Source: a virus. From it: DNA of 24,939 nucleotides. Below are positions 7,901 to 16,800 of the stretch, one piece after another (position 1 is the first letter of the stretch; each line of letters starts with the position of its first letter). The DNA lies in IMG/VR virus record IMGVR_UViG_3300012928_000038, positions 1-24,939 of that record; one strand, given 5' to 3'. The notes under the pieces were generated by a model. The model did no database searches. It worked only from the letters and a program-made list of their open reading frames with translations, and was not told where the DNA came from. The translations under genes were made by a program, and so were the position numbers.

Positions 7901-9236
7901 CAAAGTCATAAACTCTAGCATTTCCAATTACATCTCCCTGAGTTAATCCATCTGAGTTGAGTCTTTGATTTTTTAATTCAACTGTGTAAGTATTATTGAC
8001 ACCAATAGTTGGTGAACCGTAAACATTTTCTACTTGAAGATTATTTCCAACTCTGACTGGAACACTAATATTTTCTTTTTCTCTTGTAGTTCTTGGTTTT
8101 TCAATATCAACCGAAGTAGAAGAAATTTTATCGACTTCATATCCTCTTACATACGCTTTACCTGAGGAAATTTGAAGTGAAAAAAGATCATCAGAAGGCG
8201 TATTACCATCCTGAGTCAATTGACCTGGTAAATAAACACCTTTGTTTCCAATTCTATCGTTTAAAGATTCTCTAATATCAACGGCAAATGGTCTAATGTA
8301 ATAGTCTCCTGACTCATCATATGTTCTTCTTGCAAGTTCATCTTTAAAAATACTATAATCAGTTTTATTGACTAGTTTTTCTACAATTCCATCATCTACA
8401 CGCAACAATTCTACAAAATTAGCGTCCTCATTATCTGTTAGTGATTTCTTGGTAAGGACTGCAGATATTTTAAATCTATCTGCACCTGGTGCAGACTCGT
8501 TTGAAAATCCCTTAGCGTTATCAAATAAATCAGGATTTTCAGAAGAAGCGGTTACAATATCCTCTGAAATTTGAAGACCTACTTTATAACTAGGTGAATT
8601 TGTATATTGATCTAAAATTACAGTGCTTGCAGGTACTTTTACGAAATACCCTCTAACAAAAAATACTCCCTCATTAATTGATGAAGAAGATCCAATTTTT
8701 GTAGATTCTGAAACAATACATCTTGCAAATTGATTATTTGCAGTAATAGTAGTTGATGAAAAATTAATATCTTCTAATGTAATTAAGTTTTCACCATCTA
8801 AGAATTCTGTCGTTACACCATCAGTTCCAGAGGCAGTATATTTGATGTATAAAGTATCCAAAGACTCTTCGGATTCAACATTTGTAAGGCAGTTGACTAC
8901 AGTTGCCTTAACACCAGAAGTTTCACCTTGAATCTCAATATTATTATCTTTAAGATATGAAGTATATGCGCTAACAGGAATTTCTAAGAAAGTAGGATCA
9001 ATTCTGATTGCAAAATACTTATTATCATAAAATATACCACCAGGAACAATCATTGACCCTTCTTTGAAGAAGTGCTGTCCAAACTTTTCAATCTGTCCCT
9101 GAAGAATGGACTGTAATGTAGTTAGTTCCCTAGACTGAATTGGAAATCCAGGTTTGAACAGTACCTTATTATAGTTCTTGTCCTCATTAAAATCATCAAA
9201 ATAAGGTGAGACATTTAGATTGGTGTTCTGGGTCAT
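1926..9236 (-). CDS. DUF4815-type giant tail/baseplate structural protein, 2436 aa
   Basis: The N-terminus (PYFDDFNEDKNYNKVLFKPG at residues 11-30, then QSRELTTLQSILQGQIEKFG) is the signature of the DUF4815 family, large virion proteins of cyanophages and relatives. A central region has Ser/Arg-rich low-complexity linkers at about residues 1330-1378 (runs of eight and four Ser) and 1627-1660. The second leads into WYDPLAQSFLIDTDQ and a beta domain with DLFFKTKD and VQIRTMRDGTP (about 1660-1720). Residues ~1920-1979 carry a GGAGYxxGD module and ~2052-2132 another module, both also found in the gp7-like protein. It starts 4 bases after gp8 and precedes the coiled-coil gene with an 8-base overlap. 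T4 has genes 9 and 10 at this place, so a peripheral baseplate or fibre-anchoring role is plausible, but I see no convincing gp9 or gp10 similarity. The Shine-Dalgarno sequence is weak. Confidence 0.88.
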   Translation of the reverse strand: MTQNTNLNVSPYFDDFNEDKNYNKVLFKPGFPIQSRELTTLQSILQGQIEKFGQHFFKEGSMIVPGGIFYDNKYFAIRIDPTFLEIPVSAYTSYLKDNNIEIQGETSGVKATVVNCLTNVESEESLDTLYIKYTASGTDGVTTEFLDGENLITLEDINFSSTTITANNQFARCIVSESTKIGSSSSINEGVFFVRGYFVKVPASTVILDQYTNSPSYKVGLQISEDIVTASSENPDLFDNAKGFSNESAPGADRFKISAVLTKKSLTDNEDANFVELLRVDDGIVEKLVNKTDYSIFKDELARRTYDESGDYYIRPFAVDIRESLNDRIGNKGVYLPGQLTQDGNTPSDDLFSLQISSGKAYVRGYEVDKISSTSVDIEKPRTTREKENISVPVRVGNNLQVENVYGSPTIGVNNTYTVELKNQRLNSDGLTQGDVIGNARVYDFGKKSISGINTERFDLKLFDIQTFTILTIALGVTANKSAFVRGKFSGASGHLFEPVSNGTSLELRDVQGQFQINEPLTINGLEVGRNITAIRDNDISDVKSVGRSVGVSTFAANVALTREKGLFPVGASFNINHTTNKVTSPSVGDFRQLVNVGDIVKFSKPGGSLPTFNRVSAVAINDATLSAVQNVVGVCDGSLTGSTINVTDFAVISGVLEKAGEPGKTISLPNQNISSINLLDSNYIVRKQISKNVTTTAFTFQLSDLGDNDLFLEPYTENNYTLTWEDGHKEIILDSQVTVANDLRSVEFKSLSKTGNATLTITCKRSKLTSKAKTITRCANLVVSRSMNGGSGIGSTTFNDGLTFNNVYGTRVQDETISLNVPDVVRVLGVFESNDTNNPDLPSITASNQSDTFSNNVTIGEQFIGASSGAVARVVDIVSGTQLNFVYENDKKFELTESITLQTSGIICTISTLLLGDREVSDDYTLDSGHRKEFCDIARINRKSGANEPTRRLRIVYDHIVTDESTGTVESINSYNTLNYSTEIPVFFDKRASDVIDLRPRVDTYNLSSTDSPFAFESRSFANSKSETAVSNKTIILDYAYYLGRIDRLYLTKEGEFQIKEGEPSEYPKIPVANSEGFEVGVIGMQPYVFDATFDTNLTLVPHKRFTMKDIGGLENRVKNLENYTTLSLLETDTKNLSIKDPNTGLDKFKSGFFVDNFRNHDGSNLTGESKFDIDLKRGEMRPRSTERNVTLQFETITTQADSANADYAWADDFSDSNATRNGPGLTLNFTEVELIDQPLATRTENLNPYHIALYAGSIELSPATDFWIEEVILPTPDIVKVDSVFNSMSELLGVENRENGGMAASWWNSSEFTWSGRTNLLSERVTGSTVIGSSSSSSSSTRIERQAGRGIRRVTTNRSSSSTTFRDTIEQTLSESGTERIFGLDLSSGQEDISLGDRIIGVDIIHNCRSRNLQVTGKRLKPNTKYYVFMENVDMNEFVFPKNLPIKMTKGAFKTADIVETVGGYVQGSASLLFRTAQHNHEIGPFNNPTKTVPGRSSSYSGTSNIINIDVAGLSNQTDPRALGYIKKGMVIVNADGTAEAVVENTELVTDEKGDIEFSIHIPDPTLAANPKFTVGTNTIRLTSSQTNASILDPGDSSAETEYSATGYAASVEEQVLAIKTPEIERRQIGTQAATRLRTNETTRTRTERSSSSSTNTGAWYDPLAQSFLIDTDQAGPASDGVFITGGDLFFKTKDPTIPVTVQIRTMRDGTPTTTIVPFGQVNIESADVNVSTDGSVATNFKFNTPVYLQSGYEYALVLVSPTEKYLTFITRMGEEDLRLKSVYNKQPYLGSLFKSQNQSTWTPSQLEDLKFKLNKAKFVTDTPVSVSFFNSELPVGKIKKNNPVTAYSKRQFVGIAATNTAFGLGNEIRQGNNNGKIFATGGPLSVKTAPTNESILALVQPTAGVGLTNGTFTGIGFTTLTGFGSSCTATVTVGGGSVTQIQVTNGGAGYQVGDLLLMNQLGATGSGVRVNVGVSTRTNLLVVDNVKNNISAGTAYTFYNDSGTPKNMTTVEYVNNDPIRDGVTMLFDHHNHGMHASTNKLRVYNVASDVKPTTLTAAIDDDTTIINVASGTDFTTFEGSTVGAANTGYLLIDKEIISYNTISGNDITIANRVVDQSLRSNHAQNTNVFKYEFNEVSLLKINKVHNIDPREKTFNSYHVSLENTAKTFDTTKAGGGNIVEVTQNIPFEYINPNFNLISPSGTSISARIKTTSGTSLSGNEASFQNLGYEDVTINQLNRLDSPRIVASRLNESELLGGEKSFELELLMSTIDENVSPMIDLNTTNIIATSNLIDSKVTNYETDSRVNIPGFDPNSGIYETKRVNLEFTSNSLFVQFDAHRMGDANVRVFYKLFRNDANDSAQSYIPFNIDGSPDKVVNPNESENAFSEYKFTAENTPQFNGFMIKLVMTSTNQAEVPRVKNFRSIALRSFSSDE
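3300..3475 (-). repeat. GGxGY beta module within the DUF4815 protein
   Basis: This encodes about residues 1920-1979, including GSVTQIQVTNGGAGYQVGD. It matches the consensus G-x-(I/V)-T-x-(V/I)-x-(V/I)-x-x-x-G-x-x-Y-x-x-G seen in gp8 and many times in the gp7-like protein. Confidence 0.75.
5284..5310 (-). other. Intragenic hairpin with C(UUCG)G tetraloop
   Basis: In the mRNA sense the core reads GAATTC TTCG GAATTC (5295-5310): a 6-bp stem closed by the very stable C(UUCG)G tetraloop. An outer CAAGU/ACUUG pairing is possible, with a 5-base bulge on one side. It lies inside the DUF4815 gene, about 65 bases before the coding region of the Ser-rich linker. Confidence 0.5.
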
Positions 9237-9240
9237 GTTC

Positions 9241-10821
9241 TTAGAACTCTACTACGATTTTTACTTCTTCTTTTTGAGATGAGGACCTAGTGATGGGTGC
9301 TCTGTTATCAATGTAAATAATATCACCTGAGTATTTTTCAACATCTGGGTTTGCTTTTCCAGTAGTAAAAGTTTGTCCTAGATCAATTATTTTTCCACCG
9401 ATATTTGTGCTAGAACCAGCAAATGTAATATCAGGTTGTAAAATAGATTGACTACTACTGTTAAATACTGCATCAGTACAAGTAATTGGAGCTGCTATAC
9501 CTGCAAAATCAAACTGCTTAAATGCATTATTTGCAATTGTTGACAGACCCACCGGTTGATAATATCTTAAAACACCAGTGTTTTGATTGAATGAAGCAAC
9601 ATAACCAACTGCTGTTTGACCAGCGCCAACTGTTTGTCTAATTTCAGCATTCACTGGATAAATAATTCCAGAGGTAACTCCAATACCTGTAGGTGTTAAT
9701 TTCAATGCACCAAGATTGGTTGCGGTAGAAGTATTTAGAATGGCAGTTGAACTTCCATATTCAGTTGGGTTTCTAACAAGACCAACTCTTGAAAAAGTAT
9801 TTCCAATTACAAAATCAGGATCAGCATCGTACTTGGAATATACCATGATTCGGTATGAACCCAACTCACGATAAATGTCTGCTCCATGCCCATTTTTTGG
9901 TGGAATTATGACTTCAAATGATGCTCCACTTCCGGAAATTATATTTTTTGAACCAGCAGAAGTTTGATCAAAGTTAATCAATCCCCTAGTATAATTTACT
10001 CCGGGTGATGTGACCTCAACTTTAGTAACTTCTCCACCAGTGATAGTGACAGAAACTTCTCCACCAGTTCCGTTACCAAGAATTGGAACGTTTGCTACTG
10101 TTCCAGTGGCACCATCACCAGCAATTGAAAATCCAGAACCTCGGGATAAAATATTTACTGTTTCAATTCTTCCACGAACAGCAGCATTTTTTACATTTGA
10201 AGTATTAGCATCTCCCCAATTTGCTGGGAGAGGCATATAATTTTCTGTGGTAAACTTAACAATATCCGAAGGGGAGATTGTATAAAGATATTTCCATAGA
10301 TATCCATCAGATCCATTTCCTGCTACTTGAGGAACTGTATCTACAAAGTTTGGTTCAATTAGTGATCTCTGACCATCTGGATTGTCAGGATTGGAACCAT
10401 TGTTAATACAGATATAAACTTTAAATTCAGAATTTACAACATAAAATCGAGACTCATACAATGTCTTTGAACTAGTTTGAGGAGCTCCATTGGTGATATC
10501 ATAATCATTTTTATACATGTCATAAGTTATACCAGAAGTCCAATTGATTCTAGGTACAATTCTTGCAACATCATTTATTGCAATTCTTTTCAGGAATAGC
10601 ATTGAATCATGATATCTATCTTCCTGTTCAAATGAATCTCTAGGATCAGGAGGAGTTGATGACCAATTAGCAGTTCCATATTCTTCAATTGATACATTTG
10701 TTGGATTTGGATGTGCCAAAAATGTATAATAGAAGTTAGAAGTCGTGCCAATTCCAGTCAAAGACTTTGTAAAAGTCTCCGCATTCAATATTCTAAATTG
10801 GTCAGTAATTATGGCAGGCAT
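9241..10821 (-). CDS. 8: Baseplate wedge protein gp8, enlarged (526 aa)
   Basis: T4 gp8 is a 334-residue wedge protein that binds gp7 and gp6. The gp8 landmarks are visible: IVPRINW (residues 88-94; T4 has IPRRDW), SDGYLWKYLYTI (171-182; T4 GDGYVWEYLFEI) and the C-terminus SGDIIYIDNRAPI plus EEVKIVVEF (498-526; T4 SGEMIYMENRPPI). The protein is about 190 residues longer than T4 gp8, and the extra sequence falls mainly between residues ~205 and ~490. That insert includes two Gly-rich repeat modules (about 215-285, with VTKVEVTSPGVNYTRG) of the kind found in the flanking giant proteins. The ATG (10819-10821) lies 19 bases after an exact late promoter box, leaving a very short leader with only a weak CGGAC ribosome site. 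It is followed 4 bases later by the DUF4815 gene. Confidence 0.93.
   Translation of the reverse strand: MPAIITDQFRILNAETFTKSLTGIGTTSNFYYTFLAHPNPTNVSIEEYGTANWSSTPPDPRDSFEQEDRYHDSMLFLKRIAINDVARIVPRINWTSGITYDMYKNDYDITNGAPQTSSKTLYESRFYVVNSEFKVYICINNGSNPDNPDGQRSLIEPNFVDTVPQVAGNGSDGYLWKYLYTISPSDIVKFTTENYMPLPANWGDANTSNVKNAAVRGRIETVNILSRGSGFSIAGDGATGTVANVPILGNGTGGEVSVTITGGEVTKVEVTSPGVNYTRGLINFDQTSAGSKNIISGSGASFEVIIPPKNGHGADIYRELGSYRIMVYSKYDADPDFVIGNTFSRVGLVRNPTEYGSSTAILNTSTATNLGALKLTPTGIGVTSGIIYPVNAEIRQTVGAGQTAVGYVASFNQNTGVLRYYQPVGLSTIANNAFKQFDFAGIAAPITCTDAVFNSSSQSILQPDITFAGSSTNIGGKIIDLGQTFTTGKANPDVEKYSGDIIYIDNRAPITRSSSQKEEVKIVVEF
9965..10175 (-). repeat. Two GGxGY-type modules inserted in gp8
   Basis: This encodes about residues 215-285 of gp8: VNILSRGSGFSIAGDG, then GEVTKVEVTSPGVNYTRG. 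The pair resembles tandem copies in the gp7-like protein and has no counterpart in the shorter T4 gp8 as I remember it. Confidence 0.75.
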
Positions 10822-10840
10822 GTCTGTCCGATTTTTTGAT

Positions 10841-10848
10841 TATTTATA
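10841..10848 (-). promoter_or_regulatory. T4-type late promoter box TATAAATA upstream of gene 8
   Basis: This is an exact TATAAATA on the minus strand in the 27-base gap between the gp7-like stop (10849-10851) and the gp8 start (10821). The implied transcript would have a leader of only about 12-15 bases. It lets gp8 and the downstream genes be made without reading through the 10.6-kb gene. Confidence 0.8.
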
Positions 10849-13800
10849 CTATGTGTAGGCAACTCTTAACTGAATAAGTCTTGAGATGTGCGCTGAGGTA
10901 TTAATACCCACATTACCATTTGTATTATGGAAAGTGAATGATTTTGCAGTCGCTATTGGTCTATCCCCTGTATTTATCTTACCCCAACTATAAGTACCGA
11001 AAGTTGCAAGATCAGTTGGTTGTGTAAGGGTATTGATTCCTGCCAAAGATTTTACGTTAGCAGATACAATAATTGAAGATGATCCAATGGATACTACCTT
11101 TGCAGCACGATAAACATTATCAATAAAACTTGCACCGACTGCAACAACATTATCTGCATGATTATCTATTGTTGTGACTCCGGCACCAAGAGTAGTATTT
11201 CTAATAACAAAATAATCACCAGTAGAAATACCTGGTCTTGAAATTTGTTTATTATTTGGAGTTGGACTATAAATTGTCGAATTTGGTGTAAGAGTAAATT
11301 CAATTTTTGGTGTAGTGGTTCCAATTCCTACCGCACTTGCGCCAATAGCAGTAATATTTCCAAAATCACCTTCATAGGTAACTTTTTTAATCTCCTCAAC
11401 AACCGCAGTAGTTCCCAGTCCAACAACTCGGATATCATTCAATGTTTGTCCAAGATCATCAATTCTTGAGAATGACCAGCAATCTTCTACATATATTTCA
11501 GTATCAGTAGAACCAACCGAAGCAATTATATTGGTTGATGGTAGATAGAGAGGTTCAAGGTAAGATCTTTCCTTAGAAATAATTTGACCATCTATAATAA
11601 CATCAGAAGTTTGTTTAGTCCATTCTACTGGTCTTAGGAATGATGTATCAGTAACAATACCAACACCGGCGTAAGTTTCAGTTTCAACAGTATCAGAAGC
11701 GATCAATTCGTAAATAGTCCTCTGATTTTGACTAATGACAAGATCCTGTCTTTGTAATCTTAATTTATCACCAGGTTTTACTGACTCTTCAATGTCAATT
11801 GAAAGGAAGTCTTGGTCGGAACCAGTGTAGAAGTAAATTTTAAAATTACTTCCTGGTTTTGGTGCTTCGTTAAATGTTAATCTTGTGCCTCCATTGAATA
11901 TGTAATCAATTCCTGGTTTTTGTAAAACATCGTTCAAGAAAATCAATAAGTTGTTGGCAAGAACTATTCCTCGACCCGGTTGTGCAACAATACTATAATA
12001 TTCTGTACTTGCAATAGTTCTAGTGAGCAGGAATGATTTTCTAGCACCATTGAATTGGTTACTAAAATCATCAAGTTCTAATAATTGTCCAAATACCCAT
12101 CCAGAAAACTTATCTTGATATTTGTTCTTGACTGTAATACTGAAATCGGTGGATCCAACTCCCACTGGATTAAATGGAAGACCAGTTAAGAATAATTCAT
12201 CTCCAACTTCATATCCAATGCCACGATCCGAAATATTGAATCCAATAACACTACCACCAGTTCCAACTGTAACATCCATCTTGGCACCAGAACCACTGCC
12301 ACCAGTCATTGATAAACCTGTATACGGTGCTGGTTCATCTGTGAACACTTTGGGTGGTGCTGATTGACTATATCCAGTACCACCAGATACAACAGTAAAT
12401 CCGGTAATTGTTCCCGCAGCGCCAACAGTTGCAGTAACCGCAGCACCGGTTCCACCACCAAGTGTGTCTGCAATCGAAACGTTTGGTGGGAATAAGTGCC
12501 CAGCACCACCAGAGCGAACACCCATGGTACTTACACCAACAGTGACTCCTGTAATTACACCGGAACCATTTACAACTGCAGAACCAATAGCACGAGTAGG
12601 AACTTGATAATTGCTACCAACACCAACTGTAAATTCATTAATTATGCCGCCGCTAGGAAGATCCTCATTTAAGTTAGATCCAGTAAATTTAAGATCTTCC
12701 CCAGTGTTTGTTTGTAGAACTCTATAATCAGATTTCAAGATAGAACCAACGTCACCAAAGAAAGGTTTCTGGAAAATATTATTAATTAATACCGCTCCAA
12801 AACTTGTAGTGATTCCAGTTACACCAATACCGTTTTGAACAATACTAAACTGATCCGTAGTTCCATCAAACTGTTCTGAGATGTCATCCATAATAAGATT
12901 GGTGCTATAATCCAATCTGTAATAGATTCTTCCAGAAAAAGTTGATCTAGTTGTCAAGTTACCAATTCCAGCGGGTCCATATGGTGGATCACTGAAATAT
13001 ATTTTACCCTGATTGATTCTATAATCACCGGAGACTATTGTAGTAGCGGCACCAACGGTATGTGCAGCGGCAACCGTACCCATTGCTCCTCGCTGAATAT
13101 TAAGCACATTGGTCGCTCCTACACCGACTAGATCCACTTTAAGTATTTCATTTTCTATTCTGATGAGGGACTTACCTACAATATTTGATACATCTGTTAC
13201 TGAAATTTGTGTTGATCCAATACCAACAGCAGTTGCTAGACCAACAATTACATCTTTTCTTGCAAGAGGACTTTGGATAATATTATCAATTGTGATAATA
13301 CTTCTAGACGAAGCAAGATCAGTTTCTGTTGAGAATGACTGAGTAAGTCCAATACCCAAAGTATTGGTGAACGTCATCGCTATTCCTGTATCTGCTTTAT
13401 CTTTACTAATAGCAAGTTTGAAAGTATCATCACCAGTTCTAATCGCATAAACTTCTGTGGGTAAAAGATTAGTCGCAGCAACACCAGGAGCACTGTCAGT
13501 CACAATACTGATAGATGCACCAGTATTAATTCCAGCATTTGTTGGATCGTATATAAGTTTTTCCCCAGTGTTAAAATTGTGATCTGCTACAGTAATCACA
13601 CCATCAGTGGTGTTAATTGCAGTTACAGGATTAACTGAATGATGTAAAAGAGAATTTCCATTATTCTTTATAAAGAATGTGCTTAATCCTATAACTCCAC
13701 CACCAACACTTGTTGTAATTCCAGTAAATGATGGACTGATATCATCTATCATAAGAACCTTATTAGTTCTAGATTCATTATAATCAGTAATTACTTTAGA

Positions 13801-16800
13801 ATCAAATATAATGAGTTTAGATAAATTGGTAGCATTTGTATCTTCTGATGCAAGGTCATAACTCATTCTTGTATGAACCGATGCATCACTAACTATTTCA
13901 ACATTAAGATTAATTTCAGTGTCTGTGCGATTATCATCAAACCTTGAATCTGGTTCAGTAATAATTTGATAATCCGAGAAATTTTTATATCCAGCAGTAT
14001 GATCTAAACTGTCAACTGATTCTTTCCAATTTTCTAACGCAATTTCTCCACGAATACTATATGAAAATCTTTGATAGTAATCGTTATCATGAATTCTTTG
14101 AAGATTATCATTTAATCTACCAATATCATTCCTCCAAACACCAAAATCGTTTGAAGTACTTCCTACTTTCAAATCAAAATCAAATTCAGTTATATCTGAA
14201 ATGGTCGCCTTGAAATTACCTACGACACCACGAATTACTGATTCTTCGGTAAATTCTCCAATGACATTTGTAAGTCTTAGTGTATTTAAATTTTCATCCC
14301 AACCATCTTTTACTACAATACCAGATACACTCGGATTATTGACATCAATGACCTTTTCACCTTCTGTAAATCTAATAGGTTTAAACTCCGGAGTAAATGC
14401 TGCCAAATCAGTTGATTTGATAACTCTACCAAATTGTGCGTTTTGAGCTGTATTATAATCTCCGCCAGTAGATCCAATTCCAGCAATAGAGTAACTTACA
14501 CTTTCAGTTCCACCAACTGTATTTCGAGCAGTTATAGTAAAGGTTCTAAAATCATAATCACTAGAATTATATCCATCTACATCATTAGTAATCTGAACAT
14601 TTTCGACGAAAATTTGATCTCCAACTTCAAATGGGAAAACAGTGAATCCATTTACAGGTGCTTTTAATGAAAGAGTATTTACTTGTGAATTTGAAACCGC
14701 TCCAATAATACTAACACCATTTGAATTATTTGTTGGTATAATTTTAAGATCCTGTCTCAAATTACTATCACTAGAAATAATATCAACTGATTCAACTGAA
14801 CCACCTTGGAGATTTGCTCTTGTTATGATCGTGCTATTTCCAATTCCAATAACTGTTGGTGGGGTAGTATAATTAAATCCAGCAGTGGTAATACCGATTC
14901 CCTTTAAAACTCTAGTATTGATTAGTTTAAGGATGATATTACTATTTGCTTTTGGTTTCAGAGTGTTATCTTCTAAGTATTCAATACCAGGATCACTAAC
15001 TTTTACATCTACAATTTCACCAACTTTTTTACTGTTTAATTTTAAATCTGCATTTTTTCCTGTGGTAGTTGCAATAGAAACAACTGCTGGAAAATTTTTG
15101 GTATTATTACCAGAATTTACAATTTTAACTGAGTGTATTCCACCAATTTCATTTTTGGAATTAGTGGAATAGAATGCACTACTAAATTCTGCAGAAGTAT
15201 ATGATGTTGTTTCTGCCGATCCAACCAAAGTAAATCCGAACGTACTTGATCCAATTGATGTAATTTTATAATTTTGATTGAATTTTGAGTCTACTATTGA
15301 AATCTTAGAAAACTCACCTACATTTTTATCAACAGATGATGGATATGTGTCTGTGAATTTATTGTCATCTCCTTCAATTCTGTAATAAAATTCATTTAAT
15401 AGATCATTTGTAATATCAAATACGATTTGAGTATTAGGATCTCCATCACCAATAGTTCCTTCTCTCTTAATTAGTTTAGATTCATATCTAGAATTAAATC
15501 TTTCATCGGTATAAAAATTAATATCAAAATTTTGCAAACTAGTGTCAGAAACACTGAGTGCTAATTTTCCACCATTTATAACATTTAACTTTGGATTTAC
15601 TTTTGAAATTTCATGTGTTCCATGTCCCTGCTCAGTTATATTGATATTTTGATATGGGAATGATTTTGAATCAAAATCTGATTCTGCTAATCTAAATTTG
15701 TCATCGGATATCTTAATGACATGATACTGTCTATTATCTTGCAGAGGTGTTGCAACACCAACAGAATTTGTATAGATGACAACATCACCTGTTTCTAAAC
15801 CATGATTTGTAATCGTAACTTCTGACGATGTTATAGATGCAGGAAGGAATGTTTGTGGATCAACTACAAGTTTTTTGATAGTTTTATTGAATTTTAATGT
15901 AAATTTTTGAGTTTTATTAGGAATTATATTGAACTTAACTTCATCATCTACTCGTAATGTATGTGGATCATCAAGGATAACATTTGCAGAAACCTTTTTA
16001 ACTATGCCAGTCAGATTATTTTTTATTTGAGATAATGTATGATTATTTCCTGTTGAACTACTAACAAAGAAAATAGAAGATGATGCGACACCTGCTTTTG
16101 ATGTTGCTAATCCAATAAAATCAGTTGCAACATTTACGGCAAAAAGATCAACGGTAGAAATATCAAATGGATTTGTTAAGGCAGCATTAGCAGAAGCATT
16201 AATTGTTCCACCAACAGAAACAAGGTTTAATTGATCACCAGTGTTAAATTTATGATTTCTCAAATAAATTGCTCTTGGTGGAATTGAAACAGTTATACTT
16301 GTGCTTCCAGCAGTACCAACAACAACCGAAGTATAGGTTGAACCAATACCAACAGCAGAAACAGCGAAATTTTCTTTATTGCTAAAATCTATATTTTTGT
16401 TTTCTAATTTTTTACCAATGTCAAAGGTAAATTTCTGCAACTGTTTTGTTACTACCGTTCCTGCTGAATGACTACTTCCAGAACTACCATTAACAACTCT
16501 AGTAACTCTATACTTGTTATTAGTATTATCAATAGCAACAATTTGCATTAACTCATTACCAATTTTAAAAATTTCATCTTTCCGGAATTTTCCGGTAAAT
16601 GTCGAGTCTGATAATTGAATATCTGTTGTGAGACCAGTAGTTGCTGTATTTGCTATAGCAACAGATATTCTACTGCTAAGTGTGGTTATTCCAATTTGTC
16701 TAAAACCTTCAACATTTTTATACAGTGAAGAAGAAATACCAGAGATTTCAATAATATCATTATCAGAAAAACCATGTGGAATTGTAGTAATACCAGTAAT

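Noticed and set aside
10968-10976. GATAAATA late-promoter-like box on the minus strand
   Set aside because: It lies inside the gp7-like coding region with a mismatch at the first base; such partial matches are expected in AT-rich coding DNA.
15568-15578. TATAAATG on the minus strand
   Set aside because: It is inside the gp7-like gene with a last-base mismatch and no gene start nearby.
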